DNA of 64,000 bases from positions 8,122,001 to 8,186,000 of the forward strand of contig NC_083535.1 of assembly GCF_032362555.1 (NCBI RefSeq). Direction: 5' to 3'. The translations under genes were made by a program, and so were the position numbers. The DNA comes from Amyelois transitella (lineage: Eukaryota; Arthropoda; Insecta; Lepidoptera; Pyralidae). Positions within the stretch are counted from its first letter, which is position 1; every line of letters begins with the position of its first letter. Under the pieces are notes generated by a model. It did no database searches and had not been told where the DNA came from. It worked only from the letters and a program-made list of their open reading frames with translations. Shown here one piece after another: positions 1 to 13,100 of the stretch.

Positions 1-721
1 CATCTTGTGTAGGTCTCCAGTTATTTGATAATCGTCAGGGAAGTCGTTCCCATGTTGTTCCAAGTTGCAATCTACCTTTCTGCCAAATTTCATCAATATT
101 GGTTTTATAGTTTTTGAGATTTTGTGATCAGTGAGTGAGTGAATCAGAGATTGTTTTTAACTTTTATGTAAGTATATAGTAAGACATTAATATACTTTAT
201 ATTACAGTTCTGTCAGAATGTATAAGTATCATTGATATAGGTAGTCTGAATATCGTGAATTTGTTTAAATTACATAAATTCGATATCAATTTTTGTTAAT
301 TTGTACGAGACCTTAGCCCCTGTGAATCTATAGTTTTTTTTTTATTAAAATTCGCTCAAGCAGAACATATATAAGTAACATAAATTTCTATATATAAATG
401 ATGTTACCAAATTACGCCGAAATATTTATTTCGGTAACAATATGACACAATAAACAATTAATTTTACCACATATCATAATAAAATACATATTCGCTTAGC
501 AGAAAACTCGGTTTCAAAGTTTTATAAAAGTGTTAATTGTTGTATATGTAATGTTTCTATTGTAATTAAACATTGATATTTTAATAATCAGGTAATTATT
601 GAATTACATTTTATTGTAAAACGTAAGCGATTACATTTGGAGATAAGCTTTGTATTGTAATTACAGTCTGGTGACTTTAAACATTTTGTTAGACTAATTT
701 TAGTTTACATGCGGTCTTTAG
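1..721. other. No gene seen; probable intron or intergenic DNA
   Basis: AT-rich sequence without a convincing coding exon. Bases 75-150 read like a fragment of a common insect repeat (a stretch ending in 'caaatttcatcaatattgg' and 'agtttttgagatt'). If the small exon at 722 is real, this segment is the end of its upstream intron. Confidence 0.4.
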
Positions 722-792
722 GTTCATGGTTCCTGGCTGAGAAGAAAAATCGGGAAAGCAAGCAGAAAAGGAACAACGACCAGCTTAAATGA
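722..792 (+). CDS. Possible 3' terminal coding exon of an unrecognised gene
   Basis: After an AG acceptor (ctttag, 716-721) an open frame gives a short hydrophilic, lysine-rich tail (SWFLAEKKNRESKQKRNNDQ, then LK) and stops at TGA 790-792. A good donor (CTGCAG|GTACGT, about 819/820) follows in what would be the 3' UTR. The rest of such a gene would lie left of the window. I do not recognise the peptide, and 24 codons can be open by chance, so this is only a suggestion. Confidence 0.22.
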
Positions 793-1674
793 GATAGACT
801 GAGATTTTTTGAACTGCAGGTACGTATTTTAATTACTACTTTAGATTCCAGGTATGTTTATAATCGAAGAGGACAGCCGACCATAAGAGCCCTTTCCAAG
901 GTAAAAGGTATACGCAGAAGTCTATGTGAGAACAAATTTCTCTCAAATCGCTGTATGTGTTCATAATGTTTTAATGATTGCACTGTCGCAATTAAATTCA
1001 CACGCAAATCTCCGCAATTCCTGTTTGCGAGATGAATACAATGAAAATTAATGTTTACTCAACTCAATGCTGTCATTAACCAGATTATTTTCATATGAGG
1101 TCTTAGTTCGTATCGATTACAATCTAATTATGTAGCCATTATCTTTCTGCGCTTTTACTTGAAATTATAACATACTGGGAAATCTTTCCTCAACAGAGGT
1201 ATAATTAATTAATTGTTTAAATTGGTATCTATTATTTAAAATATTAGAATTTTTTTTTAGATTATAACATGCTATCTTTATAATTGTGTGTGTGACAACA
1301 AGTAATATAATATTACATGGATTTACTTTTCATTACTTTAGTGTAATTTTATAATGGAGTATATTTTATGTAGTGGGACTCGAAAATGGAAATATTCGTT
1401 GGTATAATAATAAATTTAGAAAAAAACTTAGATCTTTCTGGATTCGTTTCCCAGCGCGGTTCCCAAACATTTGTTTTCGTAAACATCTTTTGGTTGTTCT
1501 GGATTTATCCTATTCGTTAATTTACATATGTTCATCGGATCCACAACATGAACTTAGAGCTAAATTAAAGTCAAAAAATAAATACATAGAGTTAAATCTT
1601 TTAAACATAGAAAGGACGTTATATAAAAGTTCGACTTACTGATTTGTTTTTATTTTTCAAACACGTAACAATTA

Positions 1675-1872
1675 CCGTCGACGAAGTGACTGCAAGGTGT
1701 CACAGCCTCTCTCGGGCGCCTCCGATGGCGGACTGGCCAGTAAACGCAGCCTTACGGCTAGATAACGTAGCTTCTCGTCGACGTCAAAAGTTCGGCGGAA
1801 CAAAGTCCGTTACTATTTCATTGATCTCCAACAGGCTTTTCGCTCGTGGGAGCCGAAAAGTGACCTAGTGGT
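1675..1872. promoter_or_regulatory. CpG-rich segment, candidate promoter or 5' UTR
   Basis: About 200 bases clearly richer in G+C and CpG than the surrounding AT-rich DNA (several CGTCGACG-type stretches). It carries an open frame in several phases, but none resembles a known protein and no clean exon borders were found. Such islands often mark first exons in insects. It could serve the plus-strand exons that begin at 10118 or a minus-strand transcript; the sequence does not decide. Confidence 0.25.
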
Positions 1873-2164
1873 CATTTACCTTTGCTCAATTTTTATTCGG
1901 CGTCTGGTGTTGATTGTTTTGGTTTTTAACTATATGCAAACACATATCGAGTTGTCGCTGCATGTTTTCCGGTTTAAAAACGTGTACACATGTTACCAAG
2001 TGCTGACTGATTGACAGACATACAAACTCACATGCTAAACTACTGGGTTTAGAGACTTGAAATTAGGCATGTAAATAGGTTCCAAGTGATCTAGAGGTGA
2101 AATAATGGAGGTACGAGTATTCCCAAAATTAATAGTATTTACTTTTTACGCTGACGTAGCTGCG

Positions 2165-2240
2165 GGCTTACATACTCTACATATAATCACGCCTCAATCT
2201 CGGAGGGGAAGGCAGAAACTACTTTTATCAATCTTTTACA
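2165..2240 (+). repeat. 3' tail of a non-LTR retrotransposon (fragment)
   Basis: The stretch 'ataatcacgcctcaatctcggagggg' followed by 'aggcagaaact' matches, in the opposite sense, the end of the retrotransposon ORF seen intact at 23975-24478 (ending ...SAYPSGKEA, then TGA and GTGAT-rich tail). A similar scrap is at about 3360-3395. The small open frame across it is therefore repeat-derived. Confidence 0.5.
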
Positions 2241-3224
2241 ATCCAGGCGAGTACCAACATTCAACAACAATCTTTGGAAGATGTTATAAGTATGTTTAAA
2301 ACAGTATCAATCTGTAAATATTGCTGGTACGAACTATGATACTTTTTCAATTTGATTGTGTGCGTACTAAATTCCTCCAATATCCATCAGAATAATTGGT
2401 AATCTTCAAAAACTGCAAAACAACCTTGAATCATTGAGGGCATATTTTAATTCTTTTTGTTTCGAAATTTCGGTTTAAAATATAATAGACCTTAGTTCCC
2501 CCAAAAATCATGAACATGCGAATCATGAACAAGATGACGCCATCGTCTCAGAGGCGGCTTCTAGCGGCATTCCTCTGCAAAGTGACAGGTGTGTAGATCC
2601 TGTAGATGCGAGCCTGGTGTTATCCTGGAGATACTGAATGGATGTCTTACGGAGGAAGTTACTTGGTCTTTTCGAAGAACATCTTAAGAGTCAATTTTGC
2701 AAAAAAATGTATATTTATGTCAATACATGGCGATTTTCACTGGTAGGTTTTCTATATAATATTGGCCTGACGCACTTAGGCCTATGGCCACATTCTACGA
2801 GTGGAGCCAGGTGCAAAAAGCTACTCGCTTCGATCTCCAATACCATTTGAACATGGGAACCCTACCCAGTTGGGATTATGGTTCCGAGGTGGCTGAAATT
2901 AGAATACTGTCTATGTGAAGGTATCATTCATCCATACACATTTTACGTTTTTACGGTTTGGCAGAGCCGATAGTCAAAAATCAATGCCTTGTGTAGAATT
3001 ATGGCTACTTATTATAGTATAGGTACTTCATAGGAATTGGAATAATACATCTTGTACCTATTTAATTTATAACGGAAGCACATTAACAACAGATTACGTT
3101 ACATATTTTGCTTTATTGTAACTTAATAACTTATTAACAAAAAGGCATGATATTCTTACATATATTTATAAGATTATTAATATTACTAGTTAGTATAAGT
3201 AGTTTTTTGATTAAATGTTAAATT

Positions 3225-5527
3225 TTACACGTGCAGCGTCATGTCTCCAAGCCTATGCACCGGCCACATGCATTCGCACCCGGCTGGGATCACCATTGTC
3301 CTAGTCTCCCAGCAGTCACTGAAACACATAAACAACTAAATCGAAAAATCATATATGCTTACATACAATCACGCCTCTTTCCCGGAATAAATATATTCTT
3401 ATATCTTTGGTCCTATTCATTCTAATCTACGATTAAATACCTTGGTTGAATTAGAAAATATATAGGTAATTGTGATGTTTATACATAATATGAAGATAGC
3501 CTGCAGTGGCAACTTGTCAAGAAACATATCCTTGACTAAAATACCACCACAATAGAAGAGTCAGATCTTGGGGTCACATGTTTCATGACTTCGTTTGTTT
3601 GTCAATTAATTGATTGATGTTAAATTTACATTACATAATGTTACGACATTATGACAAGACATTTTCAATTCGTATCTAATAACTAGTTTTTGTAACAGTT
3701 ATGCTAAACTATCAAATATTAAATGATTTAGTGTTCTACCTTACCTTGTATATCGTCTTCTTGTTAAATGAATAGTTTTATTCCATTGAATGCAAGTAAA
3801 CCCTAAGCTGGAGCAGATCTGTAAGTTTTTGAATAATAATTAATGATAAGATAAATTATATAATCGGTGTGGTTTCCGGTACTTTAGAATATTACCTACT
3901 ACTCCAAATTTTTTCCATGGATGTTGTAAAAGGCGTCTAAGGGATAGCAAGGGATATAGACGTGACTATGTGTATATATGTATATAGGCTTATATTATAT
4001 ATTATGCCTTTATATCAATATAACCAAGGCATTCAAAGTAGCGAGGAAAACGGGGCCGGTGGTCATTGGCTACGGGTATGAAAGTGATTTATTATCAGTT
4101 ATGTCCAATGTTTACAAAATACTTATTTTTATTTTAAAAAAGATTATTTAAAATGAGAAAAGTATATAAAGTATATATTACCGAATATGTACATGGAAAT
4201 AGCTTAAATCTATAAGAAAATAGCAGACTGCTTAAATCTTAACATCATATTATCTTTATCAAATTTAAACGATTTTAGAGCCTATTTCTTTGTAAAAGCA
4301 TCAATTCAGAAATTTTTGCTAATAGATGAAATGAATGTTAGTCAACAAACCTCATTGCTTCTGCCCTTTTCAATGCCCTTTTCTTCAGTGGATATGCATT
4401 TTACCTCCTCATAATACGCCGGCCTGTACTCATACTCGTTCGTATTCAATTTTCTGATTTTCCTCTCTATGTGGCAGATGGGATAGTGCTTCTTTATTTT
4501 TAGGACAAAAAAGAGATTTTATTTAATCTACATCCACACTTTTCATTAATAAAGAGAAAAAATTGTATGTAACTTAACGTTACAAACATACAAATTATGC
4601 GAATGTCAAAAACTACTACACTGATTTTCCGAAATTTGGCACAAATGTAGAATAGAGCTTCGGAAGTAACATAGGCAAAAACTTACAAATAAATATATTT
4701 TGCTCATAGAAATATGCAACTTGTATTATGTATGGTAATGAGTCAAAGTCTATAATACATAAAATACCTACTTACTTACTTAATTACAATTTGAAATCCA
4801 AGGATCAACTTATTTATTTATTTAACCGCTTAACAGTACCTAAGTAATTTAAAGTATGTATTTATAAACGTCTTTGTTACATACTATTACTAACGATGTT
4901 TTGTTAACATATTAAAATTTTATTAAAGTTATTACATTATTATTAAAATAAAATAACACACCTGCACAACTAATTGCCTCATTTCCCGCTCTCTGGAGTC
5001 TTCCAAAGATTCGGTATATTCAGGTAAGGTCTGAAATAAATAATACCCATAACTATACTTTAAACTTAAATTAGTTCAATTCTCCAATTTATTTAGATGT
5101 ATAGATATGTTTACATGTATTCATATTTAAGGTACCAACCAACACACAAGGCTTCTTAGCATATATCTACATATACTTATACGCTTATTATCGTTAATCA
5201 GAAATCTTAATTTTCAATGGAAGAAGTTGGTTCCTTTGGGTGTTTTTGTTGTAAAATAGACTATGAGTATCATAATAAAAATTATAGTAGTAAATATCAT
5301 GCTGCAAGTTGATGTTTTACCTCCAAAGAGTCTTCACAGTCAACACCTTCAGCAAGGTCAGAGACCCTGCGCCTGGTTCCCTGCCTGTTTCCCTCCAACA
5401 CAGCTAGAACGGAATTTAGCACTTTGTCAGGGTTCGGAATCCGGAGCACGTGTTCTATGAAGTCTGGGACGCCCTCCTCGGTTTGATCTGGTAAAGATGA
5501 CGCTAGACAAAGCGACACGCAGAGTGC
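3225..5527 (-). CDS. Secreted cystine-knot protein, IL-17/Spatzle/Trunk-like (partial model)
   Basis: Minus-strand exons: 5321-5527 (69 codons), 4962-5030 (23), 4351-4491 (47) and 3225-3335 or 3225-3318 (stop TAA at 3225-3227). The first three are joined in phase 0 with normal acceptors and donors. Exon 1 opens with a hydrophobic run (ALCVSLCLASSLP) that looks like the end of a signal peptide, so a short exon with the start codon must lie further right; it also has a basic RRR site. Exon 3 has HYPICHIERK and EYRPAYYEEVKC; the last exon has CWETRTMVIPAGCECMWPV. A tyrosine-rich 'YYEEV-C' followed by a terminal 'GC-C' pair is typical of cystine-knot ligands, closest by eye to IL-17. The strand between them is absent from my join, so an exon between 3336 and 4350 is probably missing. 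Existence of the gene is likelier than the family name. Confidence 0.5.
3885..3995 (+). repeat. Dispersed repeat fragment inside an intron
   Basis: Contains 'ttccatggatgttgtaaaaggcg' and 'agggatatagacgtga', the same sequence blocks seen (in opposite sense) in the fuller copies at 16612-16863 and 58368-58628. It lies in the last intron of the minus-strand cystine-knot gene. Confidence 0.6.
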
Positions 5528-5619
5528 CTGGAATCATAATATCTTGTAAGATAATAGGAAAAGTTGTACTATTAATTTATGTAATAATAATAAAATATCA
5601 AACAATCTTTATTATAGTT

Positions 5620-5830
5620 CTCCTTCCTTCTGGCTTAAGTCCCGGTTGCAATTTCACCACTCGGGCTCGAGAAGCTCGGGGTATGCCTTGACCATGGATC
5701 CTTGATTGGGTGAATCAGGTTTTTACATAACTTCCAAAATAGTCATTTGTACATCCAACAGCCGAGGTGGGATTCGAACCTGTGCCTTTATGCGCAACAC
5801 GCATTTTAACCGGACCACCGATGCTCTTTA
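5620..5830 (-). mobile_element. tRNA-headed SINE
   Basis: On the minus strand the element begins at about 5828 with a tRNA-like head: an A-box-like 'tggtccggttaaaa' and a B box 'ggttcgaatccc' (complement of 5768-5780). A body follows that is shared with other copies in this window (blocks 'attgggtgaatcaggttttt' and 'gtcccggttgc' on the plus strand). It is not a functional tRNA gene because no clover-leaf closes outside the two promoter boxes. Confidence 0.65.
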
Positions 5831-5994
5831 TTATAAGTAGTTTATTTATTTATTTAAACTTCATTGCATAAAATACAAATGTATAGCACAAATCATCTAT
5901 ACATTTAATAAAACAGTAAAAATATTTTTGTAAATTTAATTTTTTGGACTGAAATGAATAGAGAGAAACTTGGAATGAATAATAGAAAGCAAAA

Positions 5995-6434
5995 TTTTTT
6001 TTATTTAATTTTTTTTGTCTGTGTCTGTCTGTATGTATGATCACGCTTATCTCTGAAAGAACTGAACCGATTTACTTAAAATTTTTACCAATTGCTTAAT
6101 TTTAACTCAGAAAAACATTTAAAGTTTGTTTCATCAAAATCAGTTACGAAATTTAAAATTCAAAGTCATTTATCATTGTACGACAGCATTATACCTATAA
6201 CATATAAATATAAGTAAAAATCAGTTTGATAATATCCTGGTTTTGTCGCACATAACATGCGTAATTCTCACTTTAAAAGATTGAGAAGAAGTGAGACTGC
6301 GAAGTTGGAGGTCCAAGTTCGAGCCCCAACAAAAACGAGATATTTTTTTTATTAAAAATATTTTTTTATACTCAAGTATATTGTAGATTAAACTCGAAAT
6401 TTTCGCGGACGAAGTCGCGGGCAACAGCTAGTCT
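5995..6434 (+). mobile_element. Non-autonomous element ending in the CGCGGGCAACAGCTAGT terminus
   Basis: The segment carries 'tgatcacgcttatctctgaaag' and 'gaaccgatttacttaaaattt', typical of lepidopteran non-autonomous elements, and ends with 'gacgaagtcgcgggcaaca' then 'gctagtc' at about 6434. The same end recurs at 42875-42917, 44605-44636 and 45655-45682 and, inverted, at 43370-43395. No protein is encoded. Class (Helitron-like, RTE-related SINE or MITE) is not resolved. Confidence 0.5.
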
Positions 6435-9400
6435 TTAATAAAACTAACATATGAGCGAGTTATTTTAATACATAAGGCAACTTATTCAATTTAACATTAT
6501 AACTTATGAGTTAAGCTTTGAAGTTTATTCAATGTAGTTGTAAATAGAAAAGATAATTTAAAAAAAATCTCTTTAATGATGACGTAATGGACTTCTTCAG
6601 ATGTTTACATATTTTGAAGAAACGTGAAATCCAGTTACAAAATCCGATCATGCAAATAAAACATCACTATAAACGAGAAAAATATAGTACAGTCGATTAA
6701 AACGATCTTAATAAGATAATATTTCTAATTGTTTGAATCTTTTTATTTAATACAAATAGGAAATTTGTACGAAGTAATGGTTTATATTATGTGTATCTGA
6801 TGTTCCAGATCTTCGATTTTTATACGCTAACAGAAACTGCTTATCATGTTGAATAAGTTTTGTTAAGACGTCATTTCGATATTTCCTATAGTTAGCTGAA
6901 TACTTATGGTTCGATATCAGCTGATCCAGATTCCAAAATAAATTATACCCTGTATGCTGGCCAGGCATAAGAGCTATACAACAAATAAAGTTTCATTCAA
7001 ATTCGTTCAGTAGTTCCGAAGATTAGCGTGTAAAAACAAACAGCCTTTTTTTCAAATTCATGCTATTTTACTTTTTTAATATCGTTATCAATTATTTTTT
7101 TGAAAATATACTCATTGTGCAGACGCCATTTTTCACTGTTTTAATATATGTATTGATTACTACTTTTACTTATTTTCTTGGTAGAGTAAGTCTAAGGTAA
7201 ATTCAATTACGTCGACCAAAATATATAATTAGTAATTTTATCAACAGTAAGTAGGTACCTCTTTATTTATGCTGCTATTTATAGTACTTATTTGTTAAGA
7301 ATGAATAGTTAGTGATACCACCCACTTGTTCTTGTTGTCAGTCGATTAGCCTCGAATTGACACCGACCATTTCTTTGATTGATCTAGGGGTTTATTCCAC
7401 TATGTGCTTCTTCTTCCTCCTGGCTATAGCGATGGTTCCATCCTTACCACTATAGAGAGCCGGGGGTACGCCCTTAACCATAAATCCTAGATTGGGTGAG
7501 TCAGAGTTTTAAACGAAGCCATTCCCATTAGACCTCCGCTACCATTGCCGGGGAACCTAAATCTGTATTGGATCATGGTTGCACATCCAGTTGCCATGTA
7601 TTTCCATCTACATGTCTACACAGTTATGCAATAAATATTTTGGGTTTGAGTGTGGGACCTAAAAAGCGTAGGTAGGTTTGTATTCAAACTAATGTGACTT
7701 TGCAGATTCTATCACCGACGCCCTTTGTTTCACTACATATGTGCGTTTAGGTTTTTTGTCCGGGTGATTAAATTTATTATTTTCCGTTTATGTTTCGAGT
7801 ACCCTTACCTTAGATTACATTTTTATACTTAGGTATTTGTACACTAGCTTTAACGCCAGCCAGCGCACCTAATTTAAGGACTAGAATAGAAAGTACATTT
7901 TAGTCATATCTTACAAAGAGCAAGATTAAGAAACTTCTGTTTTTTCTTTACCATATTTAGTCACAACAAAAACGCACCTTGTCATTAAATAAATTAAACG
8001 AAAATCTGAATAATAATTATTCTAATCTTTGGATATAGTAAATGACTCCCAAAAGAGACGTGACGTTGGAGTAATTTGTTCGTAGCGTGAACTCCATTTG
8101 TTCAACTGCTTTAATTATTGCGTTTACGAGTATGAATAATGGCATTACATAAGTTGCTCCGAATTCTGTTGAATGGCCTACGATGTAGGTAGTAATGATT
8201 CTCTAAATTTAGATCATCTTCTTACAAAGATAATGGATCAACATTTTTTATATCATCAAAATTTGTTATTTATTCGTAACAAAGACAATTTCTTAGAAAT
8301 CTTTTCTCTTAATATTGTATGGATATTATATACCTACTTAATATTAAAATTAGATACTGTGAAAGACACTTAAAAATGAACTTATGCCTTAAGTTTTTTT
8401 ATACTTCAATGCAGTCATTGCCATTATTAGTTCGATTGAAACTATAAAAACATTCATTACAAAGTAACGTATTGGTACATGATTCATAAGTCTCGTGCCG
8501 AAGCTAAATCGAGGAGGACTTCGTAAACACTCAAAGGAAAAGCACGTGGTATTGACTATTACGTTATATAGGTACTCTATCCTTTGACACGTTGAGAGCA
8601 AAAGGAGCAAAACTCAATTGATGTTAACGAACCATGATTGGCAATCCCTGCATGTCCCGAGTCTCAAAACATCGCCGAACACGGGAGATGCAACAACGCT
8701 AGTTCGTTGTTGTGAAAAAAAGATCGCACCAAATTGATACTCCTCCTTTTTTGAGTCGGTTTCAAATAGTACGACCGATATGAAAATTGGTAACGAATTT
8801 TAGTGTTAAAACAAAGAAGAAGAAGCAAATTAGTCGACGATGATTTTAAAAGGGTGAGAGATTTTTTTCATAAGCGTAATTGAATTTGCTAATAGTATAA
8901 ATTAAAATTAATTTCATTATATAATTCAAATCAGAGCCAGATTTAACAGGATCGTAGAGATCATCGCGATAGATCACGTTATAGATTGAAACACTTTGGA
9001 CGAATGTTATCATGATTTTTTTATTCGAAACAAAAACTTACATTTCATGATCAATACGTGGCAAGATTAGGTATAATAAAAACAAAGATTTGGTCAATTC
9101 CATGAGCAATTTGATGAAAATATCACGGAGGGTGATAAAATATCAACATGATTTTATAATTTTTTTTAGGCAAATCTAGAGATTTAAATAAATGCCAAAA
9201 CAGACTTCGTGTGAATCATATTAAAGGACCTCAAGTTTTGATTTATTACGATTAGACCAATGTTCGCTAAGTATATAATAAATACTCATAATTTTTAGAT
9301 CGAATTATTCTATTCGTCATAGAATCCTTAACTCGGTTAATTAATTCAGCAGTTATTAAGCGTGCAGTTTAAAGTGGAAACTGTGAAACTAGAGTGGTAG

Positions 9401-10117
9401 CAATTTTGATTTAATACTAAATCGATGAACAGGAATGAAATTAACTTGTATAAAAAAAATTCTGTATTGGAACCAAGAAGTTGGTGAACAGATCTAGAAT
9501 TGAACAATTTGAGTAAAAATATTGTTATACTTAAATTAGAAATTCATTGACTTTTACGATGTTGACATTTTCTCAAGAAAAACCAAGTTTAAAACCTAGT
9601 TCATTGATAAATATTACGACATTGCAAAATGATAGATCCCGTTCGCAATGGGGTCAGAGGGAGTCCACATCCTGGCAAGCGGCAATTTGGTTTACTAAAA
9701 ATAGCTCCAGGCCTTTCGTCATTTTTATTTTTATAGTCAGCTATAAGCTTTAATATTTCTAGACGCGTTGTATAATTGTTGCAAAACTAGCCGAGGAAGT
9801 AGTTTTAATAATGCCGAACGAAAGCGATCAAAAACTAGAAACCTACTTAATTGCATATGCATGTAAGATTCATATGAAAGCGTATAAGATTATGTTCATA
9901 AATTAGATTGTTTTCCATATCCTAGTCATGTGACTTTTTTAGAAATATTGATTTGGAGGTGGAGAACGTCTCGTGTAACATGTACTTACTTTCGTCCCAA
10001 AAAAATTAACTGTTTCCGAGGAATGAATAAACTATGTAAGTGTGTAAAAGCACAACTTAGTTTTCTTCTTGTAATTTACATGTCTAAGTAAATAGCTACT
10101 TTATCATTAAATCTTAG
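6435..10117. other. Long stretch without a supported gene
   Basis: AT-rich, with only repeat pieces recognised: a fragment around 6960-7040 (phrase 'tttcattcaaattcgttcag', a common element end) and the SINE-related copy at 7402-7640. The longest open frames (60-75 codons) show no splice borders, domains or sustained composition and look like chance frames. Confidence 0.5.
7402..7640 (-). repeat. SINE-related repeat copy
   Basis: Shares with 5620-5830 the blocks 'tcctggc', 'ccttaaccataaatcc' (diverged), and 'gattgggtgagtcag', followed by a region with 'cattgccggggaac'. Orientation is the same as at 5620. Copies in the opposite sense occur at 10255-10440, 19600-19770 and 33050-33215. Confidence 0.55.
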
Positions 10118-13100
10118 GCGCAGTGTGGAAGTGAGGCGGAAAAGCCGACGCACCTTCAAGATGGAGCCAGTTCCTGAGAAGGGCGTAATAGTGAACAGCT
10201 ACGTTGGGGACAGGTATGAAAATAATTAGTTATATATAAAAAGAGGAATGAAGCAGTGAAGAAAACCCTTGTGAAAAAAAGAATGGGTTTAGTTCCACTG
10301 CAAAGACTGCGGAAGTCGCTTCGTGTAAGGACTTGATTTACCCAATTTAGGATTGTGGTAATGGGCGCACCAGAGGGTCTCTTCAGGTAAGAGAGGATGC
10401 AACCGGATTAAACGCTAGGTTGATACTGACACAAACGGAAAAGAAAAATGGAACCCAGGCCCCTAAACATTACAGCGGAGTGTATCTTTGGAAACACGAA
10501 AAGATTGGAGAAATAAATATAAAAGTTAATGCACAGATAGATGTTACTCTTGGTTATTTTATGGATTTACACTAAAATTTAAGATCACTTTTTGTTAAAA
10601 TTCAAATTACAAATTACAATAAGCAACTGCTTTGTAGATATACCTACTATGAAAAGTAGGTAGTACTAAAAGAGTTTACATAAAACACAAATAAGACGGA
10701 ACGTGTAGCATTTTGTAGACCTGCTACGAACGGAAAGATCTACGCCAGAACAATTTAATATTGAATTAAAAAATATATCAGTTTTACTAAAATGATCAGA
10801 CTAATAACATAGGGTTTAAGATAAGCGTTGATGTTGTACCTTCATTTTAAATAAGTATTTATCCCATACATAAGTTATGTATGGGATTAAAAATCATTCC
10901 AAGTTCAAGTTGAAATTGTAAAAACTTAATTTGTTGCAAAATATACGTAGTTTTTATAGCAAAATTTATATTATGAAACTAAATTTTCAATCATGAATCG
11001 ATAATAGGTATTTTACAACAGCCCTTAACCATATGATTGTGGATATAAAAATAGATTAAGCGTTATATACCTAACCACTTACAACACAAATAAACATATA
11101 CATCAATAAAATGTATTCTTATAAAAATGTGGACATATAAAATATTTTATTTAAGGTTTTTCTCACAGCATACAGCATGATAGATTAACATTGCTGTGTA
11201 GCAATCTCAAATAGCCAAGTTGGGGCGGTCAATGACTTTGTTTTTGGCAACCTGCATAATTATGCATTACGCAAGTATGTGAAGCAAGTGGCGGTGGATA
11301 TCACGGTAAGTTTAGGAAATCGAATATGTATGAATATAAGTACCTTGCTAAAATAATGGTGATGATAAAAATAGTCATAAACAAAGCACATGAATGGTAT
11401 GGAATCTCTACCGGCCACTCCGGGATAAAATTGTGAGTGATCATTAAGTATTTATGTAATGTGGTACCTATATAGTTTGACTGCTGATTATGGTAAGTGC
11501 AATCATGGCGAAGAAACCTACCTAATCAATTGAACTTAGGACCGAACTTATCTGACTCGGGTTACCTACCCTTTTAATAGGATCATAGAGTCGCTCTGCG
11601 TGTAGGTCTACCATACCACCATAGGCCTACTTACGCTCCTCTCCAAGCCGGCCTCTATCAGGACAAACGTCAAAATTTCGATATGGGAAACGATTTTATT
11701 ATTTAAACGATTATACCTTTCATCAAATTCGACGTACATGTATTAATTGCATGCACTCAACACAACAAAGGAAGCATTTAAATACAATAGTAATATGAAG
11801 ATTATGAAGACGTTTGTGCTGAATAATTAACCATTGAATTAATACTACGAAAAGAAAATGAAATTATGTATGGAATTAATAAGAGATTTTTTTTAAAGAC
11901 TTTAAATCCCAAAAAGATGAAGAACATATTTTTGTTCAAACTGTTCGTCGTCTGAGAAGAGAACGGGATTCCTATGACCACGATCCTAGAGTGAGAAAGT
12001 TAAGGCTTTTACTTTAACACAAAGCGACTCCTGTCAGACGTTGACAATTTAAAAATTACTTGCCAATTTGAGTAAATTAATGTAATTTTTTGTAATCAAC
12101 TTATATTTTTTCTACAAAACACCAACCTTTAGCATGATGTCCACCACGACCATTTTGAACATGACAGTATTCCACTGTTATATCGAACACAAACAAATCT
12201 CAATGGACGGCTTTTGTGAATGGTTTCCCAACACGAAAAATTCTCTTTTTATATCCAAAATAATTATCTCAATCTGTGACAATTGTAAGTGTTCTAATAA
12301 AAATGTTTTTCGTTAATCTGTATCATTGGCATAATGTGGACAAGAAAGTCCAAGATTTAATTTAAGTATTTTTTACATTATATATTTCCTTAGTACGTAT
12401 CTCATATAATTCAGGTATCGGTGCTGACTGTGTTCAGAATTATCAAAACTTCCATTCGTTATGTCTTTTATTATGCGAAGCATTGATAAGAACTAAAAGT
12501 TCCTCCCCGCGTCTCTGTTCCTCATATCTTCAACTAAGTGACTTTTAAGGCAAAAGTGAATATGCATTCATCTTTTTTCCACCAGGCAGATTGGTCCTCA
12601 AATTTAAATAAATATATATAAATATTTGTATTAATATTTATATTTTATTTTAAATTTGAGGACCAAAATATTTAGTACCTGTTTTGATATTGTTCCATTC
12701 ATAAAAAAGCTTAGTAAGTATATACCTGCCTAATATTTCAGATAACGGTTCACGTTTCGATAAATCTTAGAACAATATACATTTTCGGTAAATATATTTC
12801 GGGAAAACTTGCCGGCATGTCCATAATTAATCAATGTAAAAAAAACTAATTTTGTATATTGACGGTCAAAATCACAGTGAGATTATCGCGCCGCTATCGC
12901 GTCGGTAGGTACTCTCTCTGATTGCCGTCAACGCAAAATGCCGCAAATCCTTTCATAATTTTAGAAGTTTATTTTTACCCCATAGCTATCAAATAACTTT
13001 TTAAAGTCACCGAAAATCCTATAGTCTTATACCAATTAGTAAGTATAAGGTAAAAAAGCATAATGAAATTTGTGACTACGGGGTCATGTATTAGAAATAG

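Noticed and set aside
1644..1868. 74-codon frame in a GC-rich patch as a protein gene
   Set aside because: No splice borders fit, no family resemblance, and high CpG makes long frames likely; kept only as a possible promoter/5' UTR.
11930..12030. Arg-rich open frame (VRRLRRERDSYDHDPRVRKL)
   Set aside because: The nucleotide sequence matches the SINE-related repeat body (ccacgatcctagagtgag..), so the peptide is incidental.
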